In this document: positions 1-11,896 of the stretch, piece by piece
Position numbering within the stretch: position 1 is the stretch's first letter
Layout of the letters: every line of letters begins with the position of its first letter
Source of the DNA: Arbacia lixula
Lineage: Eukaryota; Echinodermata; Echinoidea; Arbacioida; Arbaciidae
Length of the DNA: 64,000 nucleotides
Reading direction: 5' to 3'
Assembly: GCA_963669155.1 (NCBI GenBank)
Contig: OZ022583.1
Span: forward strand, 14,707,105 to 14,771,104
Position numbers and translations under genes: made by a program
The notes under the pieces: generated by a model
Database searches by the model: none
What the model saw: the letters and a program-made list of their open reading frames with translations, nothing else
What the model was told of the DNA's origin: nothing

Positions 1-1104
1 GGCCTATCAGAGAATTCTCTTTTTTGTACTCTATAGCTGAAGATGCAATTATTTTTTCTGTATAAAGGGGCAATTTTTATGTTAGAACATCTGTGCACTC
101 AAGTTCCAGACATAACATCTGTGTGCTTGTACATATATGTATGTGTGTTCAGGGAGCCTGGCAAACATTTTTCCTTTCTGTCACTCATGCCTGAACAGAC
201 GATTTATTATATTTTATTTTTTCTCTGCTTTTATTTCTAATAGATTTATCAATCAATATCATTACTATAGAGAGTAAGAGGAAAAGCAAAGATTGTATCA
301 TCTTTTGCCTCTCCGCAAAACATTCAACACTTTGAATAAACATCAACATACATGTATATGTACATAAGCATGTATGCAGGTGGTACATGTGTATGTCTGT
401 ATGCGAAATTCTGTTCTGTCACTTTCTTTCTTCGTTTCTCTCATCCCTTTCTGTCTCCCTCCATCCTTCCTTCTCTCATATCTTTCTCTCACTTTCTTTT
501 TCACTTCCTCTCTGGTCTCTTTCAGGTTCTTTTGGCCTACCTTCATCCTTCCTCTCATTTCTTTCTCCCATTTTTTTTTTCATCTTTCATGCAGAGCAGT
601 TTCTGTCACTATTTTTCTCCCTCTCTGTCTCTGTCTCTCTCGCAGTATCACTCTCTCTCCCTCTCTCTATCACTGTATCTCTCTGTCCTTCATTATATTA
701 ACACAAATGTTTGTATCTTGAATTAATGTTGAGCACTGTGTTAATATAGAGCCTGTTTCTTATCCATGGAAGCATGTCTTTCACTCTAAACTTATCTTCA
801 GGAATTGCCTTCATTGCATAACATCCTGCACACAACAGTCATAACACATTACCCGACAGATTTTCCATTATGTAACAGATCGGTTGAACATTCAGACAGA
901 ATATCGCTTGCCATTGTTAGCCTTTCATTGGTCTATTGGCAGGATTTTCTCATCCGATAAAATGGGGGGGGAGCCACCTAAGCATTTATAAATTGGTATT
1001 TATTGCGATTATCTTGATTTGCCGTGGCAGAATATCACTGGCGTCCAACGGGAAGCGGCATATCTTCTGTGTAAACACAGCTTGAAAGTGAAGAGTGGAC
1101 TTAC
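1..1104. other. Rabaptin intron (left edge)
   Basis: No exon seen. Positions 415-670 are a pyrimidine-rich stretch of mixed CTTT/CTCT repeats. The open frames there are products of the simple sequence. Confidence 0.6.
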
Positions 1105-1278
1105 GAGAGACGATCTGTTGAAGCGAGGCAACCTCATCTGTCCATTTCTGCCGGATGGCTTCTATCTCCTCTTCTTTGGTGCTCTCTATCACAGCCGCAG
1201 CCGCCTTCAGACCAGCCAGCTCTTCAGTCAATCGCTCCTTCTCCTCACGAATGAGATCCACCTCCTTGATCAGCTCCT
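1105..1278 (-). CDS. RABEP1: Rabaptin exon 3 (coiled coil)
   Basis: A 174-bp exon with acceptor CCAAACAG before 1278 and donor GTAAGT after 1105, phase 1 at both ends. The split codon with exon 2 reads CAG (Gln), giving LARE-Q-ELIKEVDLIREE. It codes a charged heptad coiled coil that ends in KWTDEVASLQQIVS, matching QWREEVASLQAVMK of vertebrate rabaptin-5. The next exon must lie left of the window. Confidence 0.92.
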
Positions 1279-4200
1279 CTGTTTGGAAGGATGGATAAAG
1301 AAGGAAGGATTCATTTGTCCATTCATTCAGATATAACTCGAAGAATTCATTCATTAAATCCAATAGATCATTCACTCATTCATTCAATACTTGAATCAGT
1401 CAATAAGCACCTTCTTTGTTTTTAACTTTTGAAGAAAAACATGATTTAACCAATCAGTCGTTAATTCACTAATATTCACATGTCCCATTTCAGTCACACT
1501 CCTGTTTTTGTGTTTCTTTGACTGCCTTTTCCTGTCAAAACTTACATGTAACTGTAAAATGTACACTGCAACTGTAACATGTAACATATATTCTTGCTTC
1601 CAGGCTGTTGGATATATTCCAATTCATAATCAAAACTTGTCAATTACAACTTAAAGGTAAAGGATAACAGTAGTAATACTAGAACAGTTTTGCTACCATC
1701 ACATGGTCCGGTTTTTGTTCAATTTCAATGGTTTCATCATTTTGCGACGATTCCTTCTGGTATCCTTACATCAAAGGGTAATGAAACCCATTCTCATGAC
1801 AGAAATGCACTCCATCAATCATGGATCCTACAGTCTTTACCCTTACTATGACTGCCCCATACCTTTAATTATGGTGTACAATAAGATTTTACAAATGCAC
1901 TTGGCTAGATTAGACCATCTGCTGTATGATATTTCTACAGCTCAAATTATTTTTCTAAAGAGCAAAGGAGAATTATAGTGCTCACTGTATTCTTGTTCAT
2001 ACAAGATCTATTACCACAATGCACCTATTATTTGGATTAGAAAATGTCTAACAGCCTTGGAGCCAGGCTAAAGTCAATTATCTTTCTACATGTTGAAGTA
2101 CTGAACACAAAGATGATACGTGACATTTCCGAAAGGATCTTTGGTTTCATGTTCATAAAAACACATTTCTAAACTTTTCTTCAGTGGAGGAGAGAAGCAT
2201 TTTTTTGTGTGTATCTAGGAAATGTTCTTAAGGCTACATTTATTGGACTAAACAAGTTTTCTGTTTCTGCTGAGCGTAACAGCGACATGTTGGTGTGAAG
2301 ATGAATACCTAAGTACCGCTTCATGAAACGGTACATGTACATGTATACAGCTCGATAAACCTACATTTACATTGCACTGTATCACTTAACACGATGTGAG
2401 TTGATCTTTTACTTCACCCTTTGTTCCCAGACAAAAGGCTGCCTGTATTTTGTGTAAAGATGCATCAGTGCCGTAGTATAAGAGTTGCATGTATACATCC
2501 TCTTAAGGTGAAGCTTCATCATCCCTCACTTTGTGAAACTGCACAATATACACAATGTCCAACTGATCAATATCCCGACCAGGGAAAAAAAATACATGGG
2601 GGCTCAGGGCACTTTTGCCCCCAAAATGCTGAAAAGAGCCCTGGAAAATGTTAAAAGAGCCCCCCAAATTCACATAGACACTATGTACATGTAAACTTGT
2701 TAGTCAAATCAGCCAATGTACTCAAAAAGTAGCCCCCCCCCCCCCCCCAATTTTTTTTTTTCCCTGATCCCGACTCAATGACTGCTCCACTTCCATGTAA
2801 TTAGTAATCAACAGAAACTTCTTTTGGCTCCTACTGGGGGGAGAAAATGTTTTCTTGTTTTACATGCAAGCACATTCCAGTGTACATGTACACATGCATT
2901 ATGGTTCTGACTTTTGTACGCACATCAAACAACTCAATATGTACTTCTATTTGTTCAATTCTCTCTAGATATCATCTCCTTTCTTTTACTTGTATAATAA
3001 TAAAAATGTATTAATATCACACAATACATTTACAAAGAACTTTGGCATAATGATTACAGTATAGGTACCCCACTTCCACAGTAATGGGGAAAATCTACTC
3101 CCTCAACAAGAAATTAAATGGTGAACTTGAAGAGAGACTTACGTTCTCTTGCCAGGTACAGCTCCTTGAACTTGGCTCTCTTCTGAGCAAAGTCTTCCTC
3201 CTGGAGCTTCTTCTCCTGGAGAACCGACTGGAGTGTGGTCTCCAGGTCTCCCACTCTCTGCTGGACATTGAGAACTTCTCCTAGTGGAGCCAAGAGGGAG
3301 AACATATTCAGAGATACAGATTGACATGCAACAACACTGAGCAGTTTGCTCCAGGTGGAGACATTAAAGTGATGGGAGGCCTGACCTTGGAGCATGGTCT
3401 CCAGGTCTCCCACTCTCTGCTGGACATGGAGAGCTTTTCTTGGTGTAGCCAAGAGGCAGCATATTGTACTAACAACATCAATTACATACCATTAAGAATG
3501 CTCATGTCATTAAATTTGACATTGTAAGTTTCATGAACATGAGTAAAATGCTGTATGCATGAGTGCTGTCCTTGCTGGATCGCAACCCAGCCAATGATAC
3601 TTTCACAGGATTCTACATAATCACCAACAGCTGTTCATTACGTTGCCATGCATATATCTCGATTATTGCAAAGTTGTGATATTAAATGGAGACCACATGA
3701 ACAAATGTTCCTGAATAAAGTTGATACCCTTCACCTGAGGGGGTGGGGTGAGAAGGGGATGCAACACAAGGGTTACTTCAATTTCACATACCGGTAGTGG
3801 TTTCATTTTCCTGACATAGATGTACTGTATTCTGTTCATACACATTATTGCACATTATACATATTTTTTAATCTGTTTATTATTTTCCACACTGTTCAAA
3901 ATGATTATGATACTGTTATGACATCAATAAAATATTTGTGCAATTAACCTGAATGGTATGCATTCATTCTGATTTGTTAACTTATGTTAAACAGGATGTC
4001 CTGGTGAGTAGAACATTGTTCTGAACCGCTGAAGGATCTACCGTATGTACCCTGTCAACAGAACACAAATAAAGCTTCATACTTTTTTAGGCTTCAGGCA
4101 CCAGTATTATAATTGAACAGTTGGGCAAGAGGGGAAAATAATACACAAATATTCAGGGCAATTTAGCCTCCGCAATACAAAAAAGACTTCCCGAGGTAAC

Positions 4201-7200
4201 AAAAGAGCTTCTACAGACAATGCACATCATGCAGGGCTCTACAAACCCACTTGCCCGATTGCCCGGGGCAAGTGAAAATGACGCCCGGGCAAGCATTTCT
4301 CAAAGACACTTGCCCGTCCGGGCAAGTGGTTATTTTCCACCCAAAAATATGGAAATAACATTGTTCTTACGCATGCGAGAAAATTAATGTGAATGTGTCT
4401 CGTATCATGTCAAACCAGGCAAACACAGCTGAAATTGGAGTGAGATCACTGACATTTTGTCATGAAAATTCGTCTGAAACTCCGTTCCGTGGACACTGCC
4501 ATCTTGAACTGAAAAATAAATTCTGCTCATATGCGCGATATCCGCATTACCGATATTTTAACCAGATAAGAGCACTGGCTTGCGATCGCGAATGTGTGAC
4601 TGCGCGATGTGAAATTTTTCTTAACAGCTGTGTTTATTTGTGTGTCCACATACCGTATTTACGTGGATTACTACATATGGGACTGTAATGTGAAAACGTG
4701 TGTAAGTGATTGTTGTATGAGTTCTGCACATATACCTGCCGTGGAGCAGCAATGATTTAATTGATTTGCCCATGATTTTGATCGCTACCAGTACACTTGA
4801 AACGGCAAAATGAGCACATCTACCAAGAACCCTACCCAGAAATATCGGGCTGATTACTCTAAGGTTTTCTGTATTAACAAGCTCGAAACTGGGAGATCAT
4901 GGCGCTAGTTCATAACTAAGTGTATCCACGACAGCCTACGGCTATGCGGCTAGTCACAGGTAGCTAGCCGCCTAGCCGTCCCGGGGCTATAGGGTCTAAA
5001 CGGACGCTAATGCAGACCTAGAAATCACTTTTTTGGACGATTCAACGGCAAAGAAGTTGTCTAGGGTTAGACATTTTACTTTTGAAATGTGACTGTTTAG
5101 AATCCTGTCAGCGTGCTTATGAGTTACATGTATTATGACAAGCTTTGCCACCTACAAATTACAATGCAATGTGGTGTAGTCAGTGTTATCAATATGTGTT
5201 TTTTAAATTCCTCTAGTCTTGTGAAAGTGTCCTATACCTGCCTACATTTAGTGAGCAGAGTCTGCTCCCAACATGCCTAATTATTAAGGGAGGTCAGGCG
5301 TATGTGTGCTTCATTTCGAGTGAAAGCAAGAGTACTATAGTTAGGAGAGTCAGTGCTAAACATGATGGACTCGGATGATTAAAAACAAACACTAGTAACT
5401 TGTCAAACTCTGTGTAAATACCTATTGTTATGTTCAGTTGTCCTGTAAAGTATGTTATAATTCGGCAGGATAAGGTATGCTGCTTCTGCAGAAAAATTAG
5501 TAAAAAACAGAGGTTATAATAAAAAAAAAAACGGGCAAGCAGTTTTTCCTCCAGGGCAAGCAAATATTTTTACCGCTTGCCCGACAGGGCAAGCGGTAAA
5601 AAAAAATTTTGTAGAGCCCTGCCATGGTTTAGAGCGTTCACTTCATGATGTCAAGCTTTAAAAAAGTAGCCACTGTAAATATTTTTTACCCTTGATGTAA
5701 CCTAATGACAGCTTCTGTCCAACTTATCATTTCATTAAATTCAAATTCATGAATTTGAATCATTTGAGAGTACAAAGGTTCAAGTACATGGCTGCAGATG
5801 AACTTTAGATTTTTATGAAGATTATAAATTTCAAAGCTGATAAGTATTCCAACTGTACTACATGATTAGAATGTACACTGTATTGACTATGCCCTACAGT
5901 GTACAAGTCAATCTTTATTTACAACTTACAATTACTGATAGACGATGCTCGAAATACACAGTACATAACATGCATCTTGTAGAGATTACTCTGAGAATGT
6001 TTATGAATCGCCCATGGCTGAGAGAAACTAATTCATACATTCAAGTGAACTTATCGTGGATAAAGGTGTACTAGTTGCCATACATGTAGTATGTGCTTTT
6101 GTACACTGCACAGTGTATACCTAGAATTCAAAATACTGATTTTCATGATGCCAAACAGGGCTTGCCTGTAACATGGCCACTTTCAAGAGCAGGAGATCCA
6201 CATGGCCAAATGGAGTTTCAGGTGACCCAACGATGAGTGATTTTTCAATGGCAAGCTGGGTCACCAATTTGAGAATTTCAGGTGGCCCAACAACATTTCA
6301 GGTAGTCATTGTATTCCGATTACAAGCCAGTGCCAATAGAATACAATTTAGCAGAGACACAATACATACATTTAGTTGGGACTCGTAGATATGCACAAGC
6401 CCTGACTGGTGTTACTTTTCCCAACATGTTTTTCTGACTATAGTGTGGTTCTCATGAGGACTCAAAACTTAACCTGAAGATTCATAGTAAACTGCTCATG
6501 ATTTGGCCGCATAAGGCATTCACAGCTTTTACGTCATTATATCATTTTTGTAAATTAGCAATGGTAATTTGTACTTTACCAAATGCCAGTGGTAAAAAAA
6601 TCAAAACGGTAACCATAGAAATTTGAATGTTATGAGTCCAACACCCCCATATTCTGCCATGATTCGGTCAGCGTGTTAATGAATGTTCATAATACTAAAA
6701 CATTCATAACTTACTTAATGTTCATGATTTTCCTCAAATTTTTTGTTTACTATGCTTTTAAAATTTGTCTCCTTCTAATTTGGGAATAGAATACCCCTTC
6801 AAGGTAGGATACCCACAAGGCAGAACTTGAGAAGTGAAACAAGAAGATCAAGCTTTGAAAAGTTGTTCTTCAACCTTTTCATACTCACTTCGATGCTGCA
6901 TATGAATACTAAGTCATTAAGAGTGAACACCCCAAAACTATCAGCCTGTCAATATTTGTTTAAATAAGACAACTTAGAAGCCCTAAATTCTACATCAATG
7001 TTCTTATTAGCAACCTATCACTAATTAGCCAATGTTTTAGTTCTGTGAACCGGCAATGACAGCATAATTTAAGATTAAACTTGTACAAGTGCATAAATAT
7101 GTAGAATGGTACTTTTTCCACAAAATATAGAAAATATTCAAGTTTGATCAAAATTCTGAAAAGGATAGTTCACCCTGACAAGTGACATTGAGTTGGTTTC

Positions 7201-10200
7201 AATAAAAGGAGACACATGAGAAACATAGAGAGTAGAAGGTCTGATGAAAACCTGTCAAATGATAAGAAAGTTAGGATTGTGTAAAGTTTTGATTTTGTGA
7301 TGTCACAGGCAAGATGCTCTCTCATACGGTGTGTACAATTTTTTTCTAAAATGTGCATTTTCTTAAAACGACATGCACCCTTTTACATATCATGTGTATT
7401 TGATACATCTTTAGAAACACATTTTTACACACACGTATGTAAAAATGTGTACGATATGTACAGTATGGTATATGGTACAGTTGTATGTTTACGTGTACAG
7501 AAAAAAAATCTCTGTCAAAAACAGGAAAAGAGCAATTTATGGAAAATCACTGTGAATCAAATTTGAAATTGTGTGTGTATACAAAGTTTGAACCTTACAA
7601 TGAGGATGTATTGGTATTGTTACGATCAATTCACGACAGAAACGATCGCACAAAATGATACCAATATTTAGTTTATGTTTTCTTTATTAAATGTGGTATT
7701 TCCCCTTTAAAATCAAGACAAACTTTCAAACTTTCCATATCAATACATATCAGTCACATAATGTATATCAATTACTTTACAGTGTATGGGTACAGGTTAG
7801 CTTACAATGCTGGAGGATACTGAAGTCAAAAGGAATCCACGGCTCCCCGTGATGGTCCAGTTGATAATCCGATCAAGTATTCCCAAATTATGATCGCAAT
7901 GTTGATCCCAATGTTGTACGCTGAAGAGTAGGTAGTCCAGATAGTCAAGTCCAAATAGATGATCCAAGATGGTCAAATATCAATCCACAGAGTGTACGGC
8001 TTTTACAGGCAGGATCTCATGAGCACTATTTAACAGGCAGGTAGTTATCCACGCAGAGAAAATCCTCGTATAAATCCACAGGTGTGTATCAAGCCAAGGT
8101 CACAACAAACTCTTACTACAGGTTACTATTACCACAGGTGACTGGAGCAAGATGATATAAGAACTCTGAACTCATGTCCTCAAACCGCTCATTACCATTT
8201 GTACATTCTGGAAAATTCTATCATCTGTGCTTCTAGAAAACTCTCAGTACTAGAAATACATGACAAACAATATTGACCTGACCCAGATTACACTGATGAG
8301 TCATCACTGGCCCAAAAGGTCACTGAACTCCACAGGCAAACTCCAGCCAGTGCCTCCTTTATTATGCTAATGAGTCCCAGCTACATGTAGGTGTAACATT
8401 CTTTTATGTAGATAACACCTGGCCAAGATAGCTCTCCCATAAATTCCAGAATCTTCCAGGCAGTACACATTGTGCAATGTTTATTTCACCAAGGAGGAAT
8501 TGTGCAACCACATAGACTGCATCTAATTTAATGGCTACAACTTACACAATCTTATAACTAAGCCTGAGTCATATCGATTTTTTCAGAAACCGGTGTTCGA
8601 TGGCTTTGCGCCGATCGAACATCGATGCATCGATACATGACGTCACCCAGCCACTGCCAAGAGCCAATTTATGAATGAAAATATAGTAAGCATACGCAGT
8701 GCAATCCTTCCATTTCCCCACATAGTATTCCACCAAAACAAGCGTGCAATTCTCTATCACCTCGTACCAAAATCGACCTAGAATTTCACTTTCCTATATT
8801 TTATATGAATTATGATAGGTAACCTCGGAGCATCTATTTTCTCACCGATACTGCACATGTAAGCGAATTTCGATTACTTCTTGTTTTTCCGTCAAAATCT
8901 TACAAATTAGCGTCAATATGGCATCGTATACATGTATGTAGGTTGGAATCTGTAGAGTCTATTGCAACGGGCAGAAAGTCAATCAGCTTCCGGGTTGCGA
9001 TTTTTTTTCCCCGTAACCCTAATGCGTCGAAAAATCGCTTCCGGGTTTCGGACAACGTGACTGGATATTGTATCACTGTTTTGGCGACCACATGGTTATG
9101 ACGTGATCTACGCGATGCACCAATCAGTGGTCTCCGAATCGCTGTACGGAGACGCTCTATTAGTCTGTACGTCGGCAGCGTGTATGCAAATGAGCCTTAC
9201 GCACGATTGCCACTGTATTTCCGGGTTTTCACAACACACGATGCTATCCGTTGTACAAAGTCTATGGACAATTGTTTGTTGTGGCGTTGCGCTGTATATA
9301 GTAGTGAACGAATCAAATCCAAGTAGTATGTAGTAGCTGCTTGATCATCGAGCGACCTGTTCATTCTCTTGATGCGTTACCTGCAAATCTCACAAAAGAG
9401 AGTAGGAACCAAGAAAGCAAATTAAAATTGTGAAAATATGAAGATAAATTGTGTATAACAGGACTATCAAACAAAAGATTTTGTGTTTTCTAGTCAATTT
9501 GGTAATTTCGTCGATGCATCGAATTCATCAAAAGGAAATCGGAGTTCGACTTCTTCGATCGAACACCGGCTTAATAATCGATTCGACTCAGGCCTACTTA
9601 TAACACTATTAAACATCAACATTAGTCCCGGAATTTGAGTGGTTACATAATTTTGACGGTTCCATTTCCCCCATTAGCACCATGAGATCGGGGTAATCGC
9701 ACATAGTATCAAAGCAAAATCTTAAGTTTTTAACAGCTTAGTTATCAGAATTTGAAATATTGGGAACAAATTTCAATGAGCATTGTAAGGATTAGAAGAA
9801 ATATTTTGAAATTGAGAGGGGCAAAACTGATCTCATCTGAATGAAAGTGTGTTTAATGTAGTGTTTGCCATTAAAATACCAGGGAAATTACATGTACACT
9901 ACAGCTCAAAGGAATTGGCATACACTGTAGGGAAAGGGAAAGGGAAGAGAGGGAAGGATCCGCAGTTTTAAACTGCGGTATATTTTGTCCAGTTCAGCAT
10001 GAAACATGATGCTTTTTAGGCTGTTTCATGCTGAACTGGACAGAATATACAGCGATTTAAAACTGTGGCTCCTTCCGTTTCTTCCCTTTCCCTTTCCCTA
10101 TGCCATTCCCTATACACCAATCTAGGATTGTTTGTGGGATAACTAGGACATCTATACCACCACCATCTCTTCATCATTTTGCCTTTTGCTGTGAAATAAT

Positions 10201-11896
10201 GTGAACGACAGCCTTCCTCTGTAACCCAAATGACTGGTCAACCCTCTCTTTAGAGAAGCTTTAGTATGTATTTGGGGCCAACTTGCATTCAGCTGCTTCA
10301 TGTACACTGTACATACTAAGGGGCCTATAGATCTCACTGACAGAGAGGTCGCTGTGACTTCCGCGACTCGGCAGTCACAGCGACTCATCAGACCGGAAAT
10401 AGCTTGCGCTCTCGCTATGACGACGTCACCCAAATCTCCCAAGTGAGGGGCAATGTTAGTCTCCATGACGTCACAGGGACGTCTCCAAGGCCTCCTGGAG
10501 ACTGGAAAAAGTCTTCAAAATACATGTATCAAACATGTTTTAAGTTCCCGCAACTCTGTAAAGACCCGGCTACATGTACAGTAGTCTCCGAGAAATTAAG
10601 TCGCTAAGTAGTCGCAAAGTCTCCAGGGCAGTAACAAACGTCTTCAAGCAATCATTATTACGAGAGCTCTGCCATTCACCTGGAAGACGTCAATCACTTT
10701 GCTGGCAGTTGCCCGGCCCTCCATTGCACTCAGCCCTCTCTCACCACTGATCATTTCTCTTTTCATCAACTATAGACTATGACATTCTCAACCATCTTTC
10801 TACCTGAATTCAATGTTAAACATGTGTGTCTAATGGACAGCCATCTGGAAAGGTTACTTGCATATAAACATCTATGTAACATTACACTAGTACAGCCTAC
10901 TGCTACGCTCATCTTTTTTTTCTTTCTAGCTGGTTAAGGTACCATGACCTTCCAAGGCTACACTACAGCTCAAAGGAATTGGCATAGGGAAGGGAAAGGG
11001 AAGAAAGGGAAGGAGCCGCAGTTTTAAACCACAGTATATTTTGTCCAGTTCAGCATGAAACATGATGCTTTAGCCTAAAAAGCATCATGTTTCATGCTGA
11101 ACTGGACAAAATATGCTGTCGTTTAAAACTGCGGCACCTTCCCTTTCCCTTTCTTATGGCAGTTCCTTCGAGCTGAAGTGTACATGAACATGCTACTTGG
11201 ATCTGAATGGATTCACAGAAAATTCACTGTCATAACCATTCTTTTTCCAGTGCCAGTCTACCGGAAACTCATGTTTTGATTATGGCTGGCTTACTCACCT
11301 ACAATAATAACGCAATAACGTTGAATGTTACTCAACTACTCAACTTCATTAATCAAATCAACTCCACAATATCATGCCCAAAATAAATGGCAATCACCTG
11401 TCAATCTAGACAGGAATAACCATATCATACGGGCCATGCGATTCTTTAATCAAAATTACATTTTTGGAGGGGCGTTCAGAGGAGCCAGATGCAAGCCAGC
11501 GGATCTAACGTCCGATCTAACGTCCGACTGATTTTTCGGTCTACCGTCATGACCCTTAATCCGGAATCCGTCACCAAATTAAAGACTTTCATAAAGCATC
11601 CAGTTGGGTCTGCTCTTTAAATGCAGCTCACAATTCATCTTGTACAGCCCTTAACTATGCTAAAGTGGACCATCAATAAATATTTCAACGGAGGAAGGAA
11701 GAAGAGGAAGAGGAAGAAAAAGAAGATCAAATTCATGACGGACGTCCCCATCCCCTCCCTAACTGGACTGGAGCCAGTTTCGTGATGAAAAATTATGTGA
11801 ATTACCAATAACATGAACAATCTATGAAACATTTTCTTTCTTACCTTCAATATCCATTGGGCGAGCTGGAAAACTGTTTGTATCGTGACTAGACAT
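1105..11896 (-). CDS. RABEP1: Rabaptin (Rab5 effector), 5' half of a spliced gene, runs off the left edge
   Basis: Three exons join in phase: 11845-11896, 3143-3280 and 1105-1278. Together they code about 121 residues: a short start (MSSHDTNSFPARPMDIE), then a coiled coil with the blocks VQQRVGDLE and QKRAKFKELYLARE, then AAAAVIESTKEEEIEAIRQKW and DEVASLQ. These match the N-terminal coiled coil of vertebrate rabaptin-5 in order and spacing (QQRVAELE, QKRAKFKELYLAKE, EEVASLQ). Rabaptins are dimeric coiled-coil proteins that bind Rab5-GTP and the exchange factor Rabex-5 on early endosomes and also bind Rab4. The Rab5- and Rabex-5-binding parts are further C-terminal and lie outside the window. 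Invertebrates usually have one rabaptin, so RABEP1 versus RABEP2 is not resolvable here. The start is the only ATG in phase upstream of a good donor. No NUP88-like sequence was seen between this gene and RPAIN. Confidence 0.88.
1279..3142. other. Rabaptin intron between exons 2 and 3
   Basis: No coding signal. It holds one complete hAT-like mini-element (2580-2766). The rest is unremarkable AT-rich sequence with TACATG words. Confidence 0.6.
2580..2766. mobile_element. hAT-like mini-element with perfect 8-bp target duplication
   Basis: 187 bp, ends CAGGGAAAAAAAAT and ATTTTTTTTTTTCCCTG, flanked by ATCCCGAC on both sides (2572-2579, 2767-2774). The interior has GGGGGCTCAGGGCAC and AAAAGAGCCC, words seen again near 43596, 51041 and 56472. 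A 16-base C run sits in the right end repeat. Confidence 0.9.
3143..3280 (-). CDS. RABEP1: Rabaptin exon 2 (N-terminal coiled coil)
   Basis: A 138-bp exon with acceptor CCACTAG before 3280 and donor GTAAGT after 3143, phase 1 at both ends. It codes EVLNVQQRVGDLETTLQS, then the hallmark stretch QKRAKFKELYLARE, which is nearly identical to vertebrate rabaptin-5. Its 5' border (acceptor plus about 50 bp of exon) has a second, partial copy about 160 bp upstream in the intron (3386-3465). Confidence 0.92.
3386..3465 (-). pseudogene. Partial tandem copy of the rabaptin exon 2 border
   Basis: About 80 bp, near 86% alike to 3229-3308 by eye. It covers intron tail, acceptor position and the first part of exon 2 (VQQRVGDLETMLQ is still open). 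At the place of the acceptor TAG the copy reads CAA. An AAG one base further on would be out of phase with the parent join. After the copied exon part comes CAAG/GTCAGG, which resembles a weak donor. It is probably a dead exon fragment; use as a tiny alternative exon cannot be ruled out from sequence. Confidence 0.7.
4232..5622. mobile_element. hAT-like element (1.39 kb, non-autonomous)
   Basis: Ends CAGGGCTCTACAAA and TTTGTAGAGCCCTG. Subterminal GGGCAAG/CTTGCCC words are repeated at both ends (4257-4326, 5533-5597). No transposase frame. No clear 8-bp duplication was found, so the edges may have decayed. A block inside (4901-5070) is shared with 16638-16830. Confidence 0.75.
6158..6402. mobile_element. 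Small hAT-like element
   Basis: About 245 bp with ends CAGGGCTTGCC and the inverse of CAGGGCTTGTGC. The interior repeats TTTCAGGTGRCCCAAC three times. No target duplication seen. Confidence 0.5.
7157..7706. mobile_element. Diverged long relative of the TTAA element at 57595
   Basis: It starts AGGATAGTTCACCCTGA, and TTGGTTTCAATAAAAGGAGAC follows nearby; both match the ends of 57595-57752. The right end is TTTCCCCT before TTAA (7707-7710). The left TTAA has decayed. Edges are approximate. Confidence 0.45.
8559..9596. mobile_element. hAT-like element (1.04 kb) with 8-bp target duplication
   Basis: Flanked by CTTATAAC on both sides (8551-8558, 9597-9604). Ends TAAGCCTGAGTC and GACTCAGGCCTA, followed inside by inverted ATCGAT and CCGGTGTTCGAT words. 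CpG-richer than its surroundings, with no transposase frame. Its interior has TGACGTCA-type words. Confidence 0.88.
9893..10117. mobile_element. Palindromic element, family CTCAAAGGAATTGGCA, copy 1
   Basis: Ends CACTACAGCTCAAAGGAATT and, inverted, a decayed version. The inner arms are AAACTGCGG, GTCCAGTTCAGCATGAAAC and their inverses, with a short AT loop. It could fold into one long hairpin of about 220 bases. Confidence 0.8.
10969..11182. mobile_element. Palindromic element, family CTCAAAGGAATTGGCA, copy 2
   Basis: Same structure as 9893-10117: TACACTACAGCTCAAAGGAA at the left, the inverse of this at the right, and GTTCAGCATGAAACATGATG arms around a loop with TTTAGCCTAAA. Confidence 0.82.
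11845..11896 (-). CDS. RABEP1: Rabaptin exon 1 (start codon)
   Basis: The ATG is the complement of 11894-11896. Seventeen codons (MSSHDTNSFPARPMDIE) plus one base lead into the donor GTAAGA at 11844. The leftover G joins GA of the next exon to make Gly, giving DIE-GEVLNVQQRVGDLE. Human rabaptin-5 has a similarly short, poorly conserved start before its QQRVAELE block. The exon is only 52 bp and was found by phase and position, so it is less certain than the coiled-coil exons. The 5' UTR and promoter should lie just to the right. Confidence 0.72.

Larger units (their letters stand above)
3466..11844. other. Rabaptin first intron (about 8.4 kb)
   Basis: No exon recognised. It holds at least five transposon-like elements (4232-5622, 6158-6402, 7157-7706, 8559-9596, 9893-10117, 10969-11182). 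The stretch 10330-10650 has several CpG-rich TGACGTCA-type words and the small hairpin AGTCACAGCGA/TCGCTGTGACT, but no clear function. Confidence 0.5.

Noticed and set aside
352-726. Three overlapping plus-strand frames of Ser/Leu/Phe
   Set aside because: Pyrimidine-rich simple sequence; no conserved motif.
3386-3465. Rabaptin exon copy as a functional alternative exon
   Set aside because: The AG at the old acceptor is lost and the next AG is out of phase. Kept as a probable dead fragment.
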